Origin: IMCC26077 sp964490435
GTDB lineage: Bacteria > Actinomycetota > Actinomycetes > Nanopelagicales > Nanopelagicaceae
Direction: 5' to 3'
DNA: 5,262 bases
Assembly: GCA_964490435.1 (NCBI GenBank)
Contig: CAZBCF010000062.1
Coordinates: 1 to 5,262 of the forward strand
The position numbers were made by a program, and so were the translations under genes. How positions within the stretch are numbered: the stretch's first letter is position 1; every line of letters starts with the position of its first letter. The notes below the pieces were generated by a model. That model had not been told where the DNA came from. It was given only the letters and a program-made list of their open reading frames with translations, and ran no database searches. Below are positions 1 through 5,262 of the stretch, in pieces.

Positions 1-29
1 CGCACCCTTGAAGCGATAAAGTGGCGTCC

Positions 30-1697
30 ATGGCTGAGTTCATTTACACGATGAAAAAGGCGCGTAAAGCGCACGGTGACAAGGTCATTCTTGATGATGT
101 CACGTTGATGTTCTTGCCCGGAGCCAAGATCGGCGTTGTCGGTCCGAATGGTGCCGGTAAATCGACGGTCTTACAGATTATGGCTGGATTACAGCAACCT
201 TCAAATGGCGAGGCATATCTGACCCCGGGCTACACCGTTGGCATCTTGTTGCAAGAGCCACCACTCAACGAAACCAAGAATGTCCTTGAGAATGTGGAAG
301 AAGGTGTCGCAAACATCATGGAGATGCTCAATCGTTTCAATGAAATTTCTGATCGGATGTCTGCACCTGATGCTGACTACGACAAGTTGCTCGCCGAAAT
401 GGGAGACTTACAAGAAAAACTTGATCACGCCAATGCGTGGGAGATTGATTCTCGATTAGAGCAGGCGATGGATGCACTTCGCTGTCCACCGCCAGATGCA
501 GATGTGAAGGTGCTCTCTGGCGGCGAACGACGCCGGGTAGCGCTCTGTAAATTGCTCTTGCAAGCGCCAGATTTGTTATTACTCGATGAGCCAACGAACC
601 ACCTCGATGCCGAATCAGTCCTCTGGCTTGAGCAGCACCTTGCTAAATACAACGGCACAGTCGTTGCTATCACTCACGATCGTTACTTCCTCGACAACGT
701 TGCGCAGTGGATCTTGGAACTCGATCGTGGGCGTGCTTATCCGTACGAAGGTAACTATTCGACCTACCTCGAGACTAAGGCGCAGCGATTGAAGATCGAG
801 GGTCAAAAAGATGCAAAGCGCGCCAAGCGTTTGGCCGAAGAACTCGATTGGGTGCGCCAAAACGCAAAGGGTCGCCAAGTCAAACAGAAAGCGCGTCTGG
901 CACGCTATGAAGAAATGGCAGCAGAAGCAGAGAAGATGCGCAAACTCGATTTCGAAGAGATCCAGATTCCACCTGGACCTCGCCTTGGCAATGTCGTTGT
1001 AGAGGTTGAGAACCTTGTTAAGGGCTTTGGCGATCGATTACTTTTTGATGGCCTTTCATTTACGCTCCCGCGTAACGGCATAGTTGGTGTAATTGGACCT
1101 AATGGCGCAGGAAAGACCACGCTCTTCAAGATGATTCAAGGTTTAGAGACTCCCGATAGCGGCAGCATCAAAATTGGTGAGACCGTCTCGATTTCTTATG
1201 TCGACCAGAATCGTGCTGGTATCGACCCAAAGAAAACTTTGTGGGAGGTCGTCTCTGAAGGTCTCGACATTATGAAGGTCGGACAGGTCGAGATTCCCTC
1301 GCGGGCTTACGTTTCAACGTTCGGGTTCAAAGGACCTGATCAACAAAAACCTGCTGGCGTTCTCTCTGGCGGTGAGCGAAATCGCTTGAATCTTGCGCTC
1401 ACGTTGAAGATGGGCGGAAACCTCTTGCTCCTCGACGAGCCAACCAATGACTTGGATGTTGAGACGCTCGGAAGCCTTGAGAATGCGCTCCTTAACTTCC
1501 CTGGTTGCGCAGTGGTCATCTCGCACGATCGCTGGTTCTTAGATCGCGTTGCGACCCATATTCTCGCTTACGAAGGCGAGTCGCAGTGGTTCTGGTTCGA
1601 AGGGAACTTCGAATCATACGAAGCGAATAAGATCGAACGTCTTGGGCCTGAGGCGTCTCGTCCTCATCGTGTGACCTACAGAAAGTTGACTCGATAA
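30..1697 (+). CDS. ettA: Energy-dependent translational throttle protein EttA (ABC-F ATPase)
   Basis: A soluble ABC-F protein with two ATPase domains and no membrane segment. In the family, EttA binds the ribosomal E site and controls entry of the 70S initiation complex into elongation according to the ADP/ATP ratio. Seen, numbering from the ATG at 30: Walker A GPNGAGKS 38-45, signature LSGGE 162-166, Walker B LLLLDE 182-187, then a charged helical linker (PtIM) at about 237-319, second Walker A GPNGAGKT 356-363, LSGGE 445-449, and LLLLDE 465-470. The second catalytic Glu falls at 470, as in E. coli EttA. An arm insertion lies at about 89-134, between Walker A and signature of the first domain, which marks EttA among ABC-F proteins. 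Length is 555 aa, the usual size. I chose ATG 30 because homologues begin MAEFIYTM; an in-frame GTG at 21 would add three residues and has a weak GAAG at slightly better spacing. The stop overlaps the next start by one base. Confidence 0.95.
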   Translation: MAEFIYTMKKARKAHGDKVILDDVTLMFLPGAKIGVVGPNGAGKSTVLQIMAGLQQPSNGEAYLTPGYTVGILLQEPPLNETKNVLENVEEGVANIMEMLNRFNEISDRMSAPDADYDKLLAEMGDLQEKLDHANAWEIDSRLEQAMDALRCPPPDADVKVLSGGERRRVALCKLLLQAPDLLLLDEPTNHLDAESVLWLEQHLAKYNGTVVAITHDRYFLDNVAQWILELDRGRAYPYEGNYSTYLETKAQRLKIEGQKDAKRAKRLAEELDWVRQNAKGRQVKQKARLARYEEMAAEAEKMRKLDFEEIQIPPGPRLGNVVVEVENLVKGFGDRLLFDGLSFTLPRNGIVGVIGPNGAGKTTLFKMIQGLETPDSGSIKIGETVSISYVDQNRAGIDPKKTLWEVVSEGLDIMKVGQVEIPSRAYVSTFGFKGPDQQKPAGVLSGGERNRLNLALTLKMGGNLLLLDEPTNDLDVETLGSLENALLNFPGCAVVISHDRWFLDRVATHILAYEGESQWFWFEGNFESYEANKIERLGPEASRPHRVTYRKLTR

Positions 1698-2104
1698 TGC
1701 GACATATCTATCCGCTACAAGTTCGTTGGGGCGATCTCGACGCCTTTGGTCATGTGAACAACGCCACGTATCTCACCTACATTCAAGAAGCGCGTGTGGA
1801 TTTCACTATCTATGCACGCCAACGAAAGAATCAGGCACCCATCCTCTTCGACATGGTAGTTGCGCGTGCAGAGGTCGATTACGTGGCACCTATCTATGAA
1901 GGTGGCGTCAACGCGCAGGTCGAGGTGTGGGTCCATCGAATCGGCAATTCCTCTTTTGGCCTTGCTTATGAAGTTCATGTTGATGGACAGGTCGTAGCCA
2001 AAGCGCGCACAGTGCAGGTGACCGTTGATATGAACTCGAAAATGTCACGTCCACTCAGTGAGGCCGAAAAGGAGTTCCTCCAGGAGTACTTTCACGGTGA
2101 GTGA
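1697..2104 (+). CDS. Hotdog-fold acyl-CoA thioesterase (4HBT / YbgC-like family)
   Basis: A small cytosolic enzyme expected to hydrolyse an acyl-CoA thioester to free acid and CoA; the natural substrate cannot be read from sequence. The 135 aa are a full single hotdog domain. Near the N-terminus is the family motif around DLDAFGHVNNATYL: Asp13, Asp15, Gly18 and His19, with Asp15 aligning to catalytic Asp17 of Pseudomonas 4-hydroxybenzoyl-CoA thioesterase. It is followed by the long central helix (TYIQEARVDF) and the beta strands of the sheet, including RAEVDYVAPIYEGG, typical of the family. The ATG shares its A with the ettA stop codon (TAATG), pointing to translation by re-initiating ribosomes; only a weak AGAAAG lies upstream. 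The 3' end overlaps glbO by eight bases. Family assignment is secure. The choice between FadM-like long-chain and YbgC-like short-chain specificity is open. Confidence 0.9.
   Translation: MRHIYPLQVRWGDLDAFGHVNNATYLTYIQEARVDFTIYARQRKNQAPILFDMVVARAEVDYVAPIYEGGVNAQVEVWVHRIGNSSFGLAYEVHVDGQVVAKARTVQVTVDMNSKMSRPLSEAEKEFLQEYFHGE
2082..2086 (+). promoter_or_regulatory. Shine-Dalgarno site that fixes the glbO start
   Basis: AGGAG sits inside the 3' end of the thioesterase gene, with ten bases between it and the GTG at 2097. It would be badly placed (downstream) for the alternative ATG at 2058, so it supports the GTG start. Because it lies inside an upstream reading frame, glbO translation is probably coupled to passage of ribosomes through the thioesterase gene. 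Confidence 0.6.
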
Positions 2105-2468
2105 AAACTTCTATGAACGCTTTGGTGGCGCTCCTGCCTTCGAAAAATTAGTTCATACCTTTTACCAAAACGTGAAGAAGGACTCGCTCCTGAGCCCGAT
2201 GTATCCCGAGAGCGATTTTGAAGGCGCTGAGCGGAGATTACGAATGTTTCTTGAGCAATATTGGGGCGGGCCACATACCTATTCCGATGAGCGCGGCCAT
2301 CCACGGCTACGAATGCGGCACATCCCTTTTCGTATCGGAATTGCTGAACGAGATGCGTGGCTCGCCTGTATGAAGCCAGCAGTGGATGAGATGGGTTTGA
2401 GTGAAGAATTGCATGCAGAACTGTGGGGTTATCTCGAGGGCGCTGCGACCTTCATGATCAATCAATAA
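2097..2468 (+). CDS. glbO: Group II truncated haemoglobin, trHbO type
   Basis: A 123-residue 2-over-2 globin that binds haem and O2 in the cytosol. In mycobacteria trHbO has high oxygen affinity; roles in feeding O2 to respiration and in detoxifying reactive oxygen or nitrogen species have been proposed. Numbering from the GTG, the haem-pocket residues fall where they do in M. tuberculosis trHbO: Tyr23 (B10), Tyr36 (CD1), proximal His75 (F8) and Trp88 (G8). The conserved block MFLEQYWGGP (50-59) and the stretch RGHPRLRMRH (66-75) are diagnostic of this class. The GTG at 2097 is chosen because it reproduces this numbering and has AGGAG ten bases upstream. An upstream in-frame ATG at 2058 would add a 13-residue Ser/Arg-rich extension that merely reads through the thioesterase gene in another frame. 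The gene overlaps the thioesterase by eight bases and ends 14 bp from the convergent mscS-like gene. No key residue is missing. Confidence 0.95.
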   Translation: MSENFYERFGGAPAFEKLVHTFYQNVKKDSLLSPMYPESDFEGAERRLRMFLEQYWGGPHTYSDERGHPRLRMRHIPFRIGIAERDAWLACMKPAVDEMGLSEELHAELWGYLEGAATFMINQ

Positions 2469-2488
2469 TTCTCATCAGGAGATTATTG
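2463..2488. terminator. Stem-loop at convergent gene ends, possible bidirectional terminator
   Basis: CAATAAT (2463-2469) pairs with ATTATTG (2482-2488). After a single bulged T at 2470, CTC (2471-2473) pairs with GAG (2479-2481), closing a five-base loop ATCAG. The ten-pair stem contains both stop codons, glbO TAA at 2466-2468 paired against the reverse TAA of the channel gene at 2483-2485. It is the only structure found between two converging transcription units. Against a strong intrinsic terminator, the stem is AT-rich and neither strand has a clear U-tract after it. It may act instead as a 3'-end stabiliser, or be incidental. Confidence 0.35.
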
Positions 2489-3013
2489 CGAGTGATTTCC
2501 CACTTTGAGAATCTCACCATTACGAAGGTACCAGAGCACATTGTTATCATCGCGAATTGTCGTGATTCGCATTCCGACATTAACGACCACGCCACTGATT
2601 TCAAGAAGTTGCACCCGATCGCCAACTCCATATTGATCCTCAATTAACATCGATAAACCTGAGAGGATGTCGCGCACGATAGTTTGTGCGCCGAGACCAA
2701 GGGCTACTCCCACGACTCCTGCAGAGGTGAGTAACGGGCCCAGATTGAGTCCGAGTTGATCCAAGATCATGGCGCCGGCGACGATGAAGGTAAGGGCATT
2801 CATGGTGCTCTTGAGTAATGCGCCGATCGTTCGGGCGCGTTCAGCAGCCCGATTCTCGGTACCTCGATCAGTCTTGGCAATCAACTTATTCATCGAGCGG
2901 ATGATCGCGCGGTTAGCCGAGAACTTGATGATAAGTGCAATGACCACGACGGTAGCGATTCGTATTGGTGCGCCAGTAAACCACGCTATGAACTGATCGA
3001 GTGCGCCATTCAT
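2483..3013 (-). CDS. Short MscS-family mechanosensitive channel lacking the C-terminal domain
   Basis: A predicted inner-membrane small-conductance mechanosensitive channel, a family that opens under membrane tension to release solutes during hypo-osmotic shock. Numbering from the ATG at 3013 (176 aa): hydrophobic segments at about 16-34 and 71-88, then the pore-lining third helix at about 95-123, rich in Gly and Ala (GVVGVALGLGAQ, 99-110), then the beta domain, ending at RNGEILKVGNHSQ. The hallmark xPNGxI-type motif is present as LRNGEI (163-168). The protein stops just after it, so the alpha/beta cytoplasmic vestibule, about 100 residues in E. coli MscS (286 aa), is absent. The ATG at 3013 overlaps the peptidase stop as ATGA and has a weak GGTGG nine bases upstream. 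An in-frame GTG at 3049 would add 12 residues (start VDGNVPEWW) but shows no ribosome site. Family call is firm; whether the short form gates normally is unknown. Confidence 0.85.
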   Translation of the reverse strand: MNGALDQFIAWFTGAPIRIATVVVIALIIKFSANRAIIRSMNKLIAKTDRGTENRAAERARTIGALLKSTMNALTFIVAGAMILDQLGLNLGPLLTSAGVVGVALGLGAQTIVRDILSGLSMLIEDQYGVGDRVQLLEISGVVVNVGMRITTIRDDNNVLWYLRNGEILKVGNHSQ

Positions 3014-5124
3014 TTGCCAGTTCCACCATTCTGGGACATTCCCGTCCACCGTGAGATAAATGCTAGAGAGTCGGCGCTCAAATCAATGGTGCGGGTGAGG
3101 GAACGGGCGCCGTGTCCGACATTTCGTTCGGCGCGGATGAGAATCGGGCGCTCAGAATCTGCGCTCTGTGCGTATTGCAGGGCGGCGCACATCTTTCGAG
3201 CATGGAGTGGGTCGACTCGAGTATCGCCCTCAAAGACGGTGAAGAGCGTTGCGGGATACCGCTCACCTTCGCGCACCTGGTGGTAGGGGGAGTAACCAAT
3301 TAACCAATCGAATTCCTCTTCCACCTGCGCCGAGCCATATTCATCGCTCCAGGTTGCACCTAAGCCGTGAAGTTCGTAGCGAATCATGTCGAGTAATGGC
3401 GCTGAACAGACCACTGCAGCGAAGAGATCGGGTCGTTGCGTGAGCGCGGCCCCAACCAGAAGCCCACCATTCGAACCGCCTTCAATGGCTAATTGTTCTG
3501 ACGTGGTCCAACCATTGTTGATAAGAAAATGTGCGGCGTAGAGAAAATCGTCGAAGACGTTCTGTTTCTCACCGCGCATACCTTGGCGATGCCACTCTTC
3601 TCCCTCTTCGTCGCCACCGCGGATATTTGCGACTGCCCAGACGCCGCCAGCTTCGACCCACGCCAAAGCAGTTGCCGAAAACGCTGGATTCAGTCCGACG
3701 CCAAAACCACCATATCCATATAGAACAGTAGGGCGAGGTTTATCTGCTCCGTCATGGGCCGAGAGTATGAACATACGAACGAGAGTGTCATCGAAGGACG
3801 TGTAAGTAATTTGCTGCGCGAATACTTTGGGAACGTGCACAGCACCGGGCGGATCGGCATATTTTTGTACCGCCAAAGTGCGCCCGTCGAAGGAGTAGAT
3901 TGTTGGCGGAGTCACATGGTCGGTATAACCAAACCACGCTTCGTGTCCACCCTCAGGTCGAACTGCGATTCCTGTAATCGTTCCTAATCCTGGTAATGGA
4001 ATCGTGCTTTGTCGCTCGCCGGTTTCGAGCGAGTGCACGGTGACCTCACTAACAGTATGTCTGCTCCACAGCACCAGCAGCATGCTCGCAGGCATGAGCG
4101 GGCCATCAAGCACCGCCCACCCCCCGAGAACCGCTTCGGGATCTTCGGGGACTAGGTCGCGCCACTCTGCAGATTCGCCGACGGATAACAAAGTCGTTGG
4201 CGAGGAGATGCAGATGCGACCTCGTGGCGCATCGAAATTCGTTCCAATCAAAATTCGACCATCGCGCAAAGGCTCCAGTGAGGTTTGTGAATCACTTTCG
4301 GCGCTTTGAATCAAGATGAATTTCGGCGCGCTTGGTGGCGCTGCATGTAAATCAGCAAGCCAGAGGTCGTTGCGAGGTTCGGTTCCAGCGCTTGCACTAA
4401 GAGTGAGCCACCGCCCATCCATCGATACGCTCACTCCGTAGTAGTTAGTCATCTCGAGTCCGGAACCAAAGATCTCGACATCCTCGGAGGGATCGCTTCC
4501 GACGATGTGGAAGTACACCCGACGGTGATACTGACGTTCATCCTCTTTGAGCAACTCTGGTGCGAGTCTGCGAACGTAGTAGAAGGCTTTCCCACCCGGT
4601 AACCAGGCGATGGGTGAGTATCGTGCGCGATCTATTGGACCATCGATGACCTCATGTGTGTCGACATCCATCACATAGAGCGTGCTCTCTTCGGTTCCAC
4701 CGGTAGAGAGTTGATACGCGAGTAGGTCGCCCTCCTTTGACGGTTGCCACGAATCCAAAGTGGTGGTCCCACCCGGATTGATTGCGAGTGGATCGATCAA
4801 GACTTCGACCTCGCTCGTCTGATCTTTTCGCGTATATAAGATTCCTAACTCTTCGCTAGCAGTTCTGCGCATGAAGAATTCGCGAGCGCCCCGCCAGGTA
4901 GGAGTCGAGCGATATCCAGCACCGAGAAGTTCCCGTAGTCGAGTGCTCCATTGATGGCGCCCGGGAAGGAGCGCGATCTGGCTCTGCCACAGGGCTTCTT
5001 GTGCGCTGGAGAAGTCTCGGACCTCGTCACTATCGGCGAGCTCTAGCCAGCGATAGGGATCTGCCACCTCCCGACCAAAAATCAGATCTTTAGTCGCCTC
5101 GCGATGGCTCTGCGGGTACTTCAC
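3010..5124 (-). CDS. Prolyl oligopeptidase (serine peptidase family S9A)
   Basis: A cytosolic serine peptidase that cleaves short peptides after proline; no signal peptide is visible. The 704 aa match the roughly 710 of the porcine enzyme. Order of domains: N-terminal helical part (about 1-68, with YP near the start and DPYRWLE at 22-28), beta-propeller (about 70-425), and alpha/beta hydrolase domain (about 426-704). The catalytic triad is Ser551 in GGSNGG (549-554), Asp634 in GDTR, and His671 in GHGAR. Porcine residues that make the S1 pocket and oxyanion hole all have counterparts: Tyr471 and Phe474 in YGYGGF (Tyr473, Phe476), Asn552 (Asn555), Trp592 (Trp595, which stacks on the substrate proline), Tyr596 (Tyr599) and Arg636 (Arg643). 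This makes true proline specificity likely rather than oligopeptidase B activity. The GTG start is chosen because homologues begin at this KYP motif. It is first in a two-gene unit with the MscS-like channel. Confidence 0.96.
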   Translation of the reverse strand: MKYPQSHREATKDLIFGREVADPYRWLELADSDEVRDFSSAQEALWQSQIALLPGRHQWSTRLRELLGAGYRSTPTWRGAREFFMRRTASEELGILYTRKDQTSEVEVLIDPLAINPGGTTTLDSWQPSKEGDLLAYQLSTGGTEESTLYVMDVDTHEVIDGPIDRARYSPIAWLPGGKAFYYVRRLAPELLKEDERQYHRRVYFHIVGSDPSEDVEIFGSGLEMTNYYGVSVSMDGRWLTLSASAGTEPRNDLWLADLHAAPPSAPKFILIQSAESDSQTSLEPLRDGRILIGTNFDAPRGRICISSPTTLLSVGESAEWRDLVPEDPEAVLGGWAVLDGPLMPASMLLVLWSRHTVSEVTVHSLETGERQSTIPLPGLGTITGIAVRPEGGHEAWFGYTDHVTPPTIYSFDGRTLAVQKYADPPGAVHVPKVFAQQITYTSFDDTLVRMFILSAHDGADKPRPTVLYGYGGFGVGLNPAFSATALAWVEAGGVWAVANIRGGDEEGEEWHRQGMRGEKQNVFDDFLYAAHFLINNGWTTSEQLAIEGGSNGGLLVGAALTQRPDLFAAVVCSAPLLDMIRYELHGLGATWSDEYGSAQVEEEFDWLIGYSPYHQVREGERYPATLFTVFEGDTRVDPLHARKMCAALQYAQSADSERPILIRAERNVGHGARSLTRTIDLSADSLAFISRWTGMSQNGGTGK

Positions 5125-5136
5125 CCCTTTAGCCTA
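5125..5136 (-). promoter_or_regulatory. Candidate -10 element for a leaderless peptidase transcript
   Basis: Reading the minus strand, TAGGCT (5136-5131) matches the actinobacterial -10 pattern TAnnnT and is followed by six bases, AAAGGG, directly abutting the GTG start at 5124. A transcript begun at normal distance from this -10 would start at or next to the GTG itself, as in leaderless mRNAs, which are common in Actinobacteria. The GGG is too close to the start to work as a normal ribosome site. No recognisable -35 is seen; TAACTT lies at a 17-bp spacing and is a poor match. This is inference from spacing and pattern only. Confidence 0.35.
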
Positions 5137-5152
5137 GAGATAAGTTCTTGGG

Positions 5153-5167
5153 AAAGTTACTAACTTT
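5153..5167. promoter_or_regulatory. 15-bp palindrome upstream of the peptidase, candidate operator
   Basis: AAAGTTA C TAACTTT is a perfect inverted repeat with seven-base arms around one central base. It lies in the 60-bp gap between the peptidase start and the upstream partial gene. Its centre is 36 bp from the GTG, hence over the expected -35 region if the transcript is leaderless. That position suits a dimeric repressor. I do not recognise it as the site of a particular regulator. As RNA it could also form a short hairpin of five or six pairs, but with no U-tract it is not a convincing terminator for the upstream gene. Confidence 0.4.
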
Positions 5168-5184
5168 TAAGGTTTTGCGCCGCG

Positions 5185-5262
5185 TCAGTGCTGGCGTTCT
5201 TGCCACAACCTCAGCAAGATATCGCCATCGGGTGGTTCCCGAGTTCCAGAGGGGAGTAGTGA
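5185..5262 (-). CDS. Partial: C-terminus of an unidentified minus-strand gene
   Basis: On the minus strand one frame is open from the window edge to a TGA at 5187-5185, giving 25 residues that end DILLRLWQERQH. Charged and amphipathic, it reads like the last helix of a soluble protein. I do not recognise the family, and the start lies outside the window. It runs in the same direction as the peptidase, 60 bp upstream of it, so the two could share a transcript or be separated by the candidate promoter in the gap. A short plus-strand frame over the same bases (GTG at 5188 to TAG at 5259) is less protein-like. An open stretch of this length can occur by chance, so the call is tentative. Confidence 0.4.
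   Translation of the reverse strand, partial: SLLPSGTREPPDGDILLRLWQERQH

Noticed and set aside
1..29. Possible end of an upstream gene before ettA (one plus-strand frame ends APLKR-stop at 17-19; another runs to a stop at 52-54).
   Set aside because: Only a few codons are visible in each frame, nothing identifies a protein, and both could be chance.
337..878. Three overlapping minus-strand frames of 82-87 codons within ettA.
   Set aside because: They are antisense to highly conserved ATPase motifs and overlap one another in different frames, so they are by-products of the coding strand.
30..1697. ABC-F protein as an antibiotic-resistance (ARE-type) ribosome protection factor.
   Set aside because: The EttA-type arm, the 555-residue length and the conserved C-terminal half all fit the housekeeping EttA subfamily, and no resistance-type long linker is present.
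2071..2081. Small hairpin GGAG-TTC-CTCC just before the glbO ribosome site, as a possible translational switch.
   Set aside because: It has four pairs only, leaves the AGGAG at 2082-2086 free, and would be melted by ribosomes translating the thioesterase. No credible alternative fold hides the site.
2058..2096. N-terminal extension of the globin from an ATG at 2058.
   Set aside because: It encodes a Ser/Arg-rich stretch read out of frame through the thioesterase gene, lacks a suitably placed ribosome site, and would break the exact numbering match with trHbO from the GTG at 2097.
2769..2996. A 75-codon plus-strand open frame opposite the channel gene.
   Set aside because: It is the antisense shadow of a clearly recognisable MscS domain; its product is low in recognisable features and has no ribosome site of note.
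4004..4309. A 101-codon plus-strand open frame inside the peptidase gene.
   Set aside because: It lies opposite the beta-propeller coding region of an intact peptidase; the product is Ser/Arg-rich, as expected of an antisense frame.
3010..5124. Peptidase as oligopeptidase B (cutting after Lys/Arg).
   Set aside because: The residues that form the proline pocket in prolyl oligopeptidase, including the Trp at 592, are present in the expected spacing.

Overview
The window carries five clearly recognisable genes packed end to end, plus the probable tail of a sixth at the right edge. The EttA and group II truncated haemoglobin proteins look actinobacterial: the globin aligns without gaps around its haem-pocket residues with mycobacterial trHbO as I remember it. 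GTG starts and the overlapping gene ends fit as well. Base composition looks near one half G+C by eye. That is low for classic soil actinomycetes and would suit an aquatic or streamlined actinobacterial lineage, but this placement is inference and I would not name a genus.

Layout. The plus-strand block (about 30-2468) reads ettA, a hotdog-fold acyl-CoA thioesterase, then glbO. ettA and the thioesterase overlap by one base (TAATG), and the thioesterase and glbO overlap by eight bases, so the three are almost certainly one translationally coupled operon whose promoter lies left of the window. The minus-strand block (5124 down to 2483) reads a prolyl oligopeptidase (S9A), then a short MscS-type mechanosensitive channel, probably joined by an ATGA overlap. 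The two blocks converge with only 14 bp between stop codons, and a stem-loop covers both stops. The right-hand edge (5125-5262) has a 60-bp intergenic gap with a candidate leaderless promoter and a 15-bp palindrome, then what looks like the C-terminus of another minus-strand gene.

How the genes might work together. EttA gates ribosomes entering elongation according to the ADP/ATP ratio, trHbO binds O2 in the cytosol, and the thioesterase hydrolyses acyl-CoA esters. All three would plausibly matter when energy or oxygen is limiting, but a common pathway is inference. The peptidase and channel form a separate unit: one trims small proline-containing peptides in the cytosol, the other should be an osmotic safety valve in the membrane.

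Most of the region is ordinary conserved housekeeping. The points worth a second look are the MscS protein lacking its entire C-terminal cytoplasmic domain, the symmetric stem-loop at the convergent ends, and the palindrome and leaderless-style start in front of the peptidase. I did not find a mobile element, CRISPR array, RNA gene or evidence of a novel multi-gene system.
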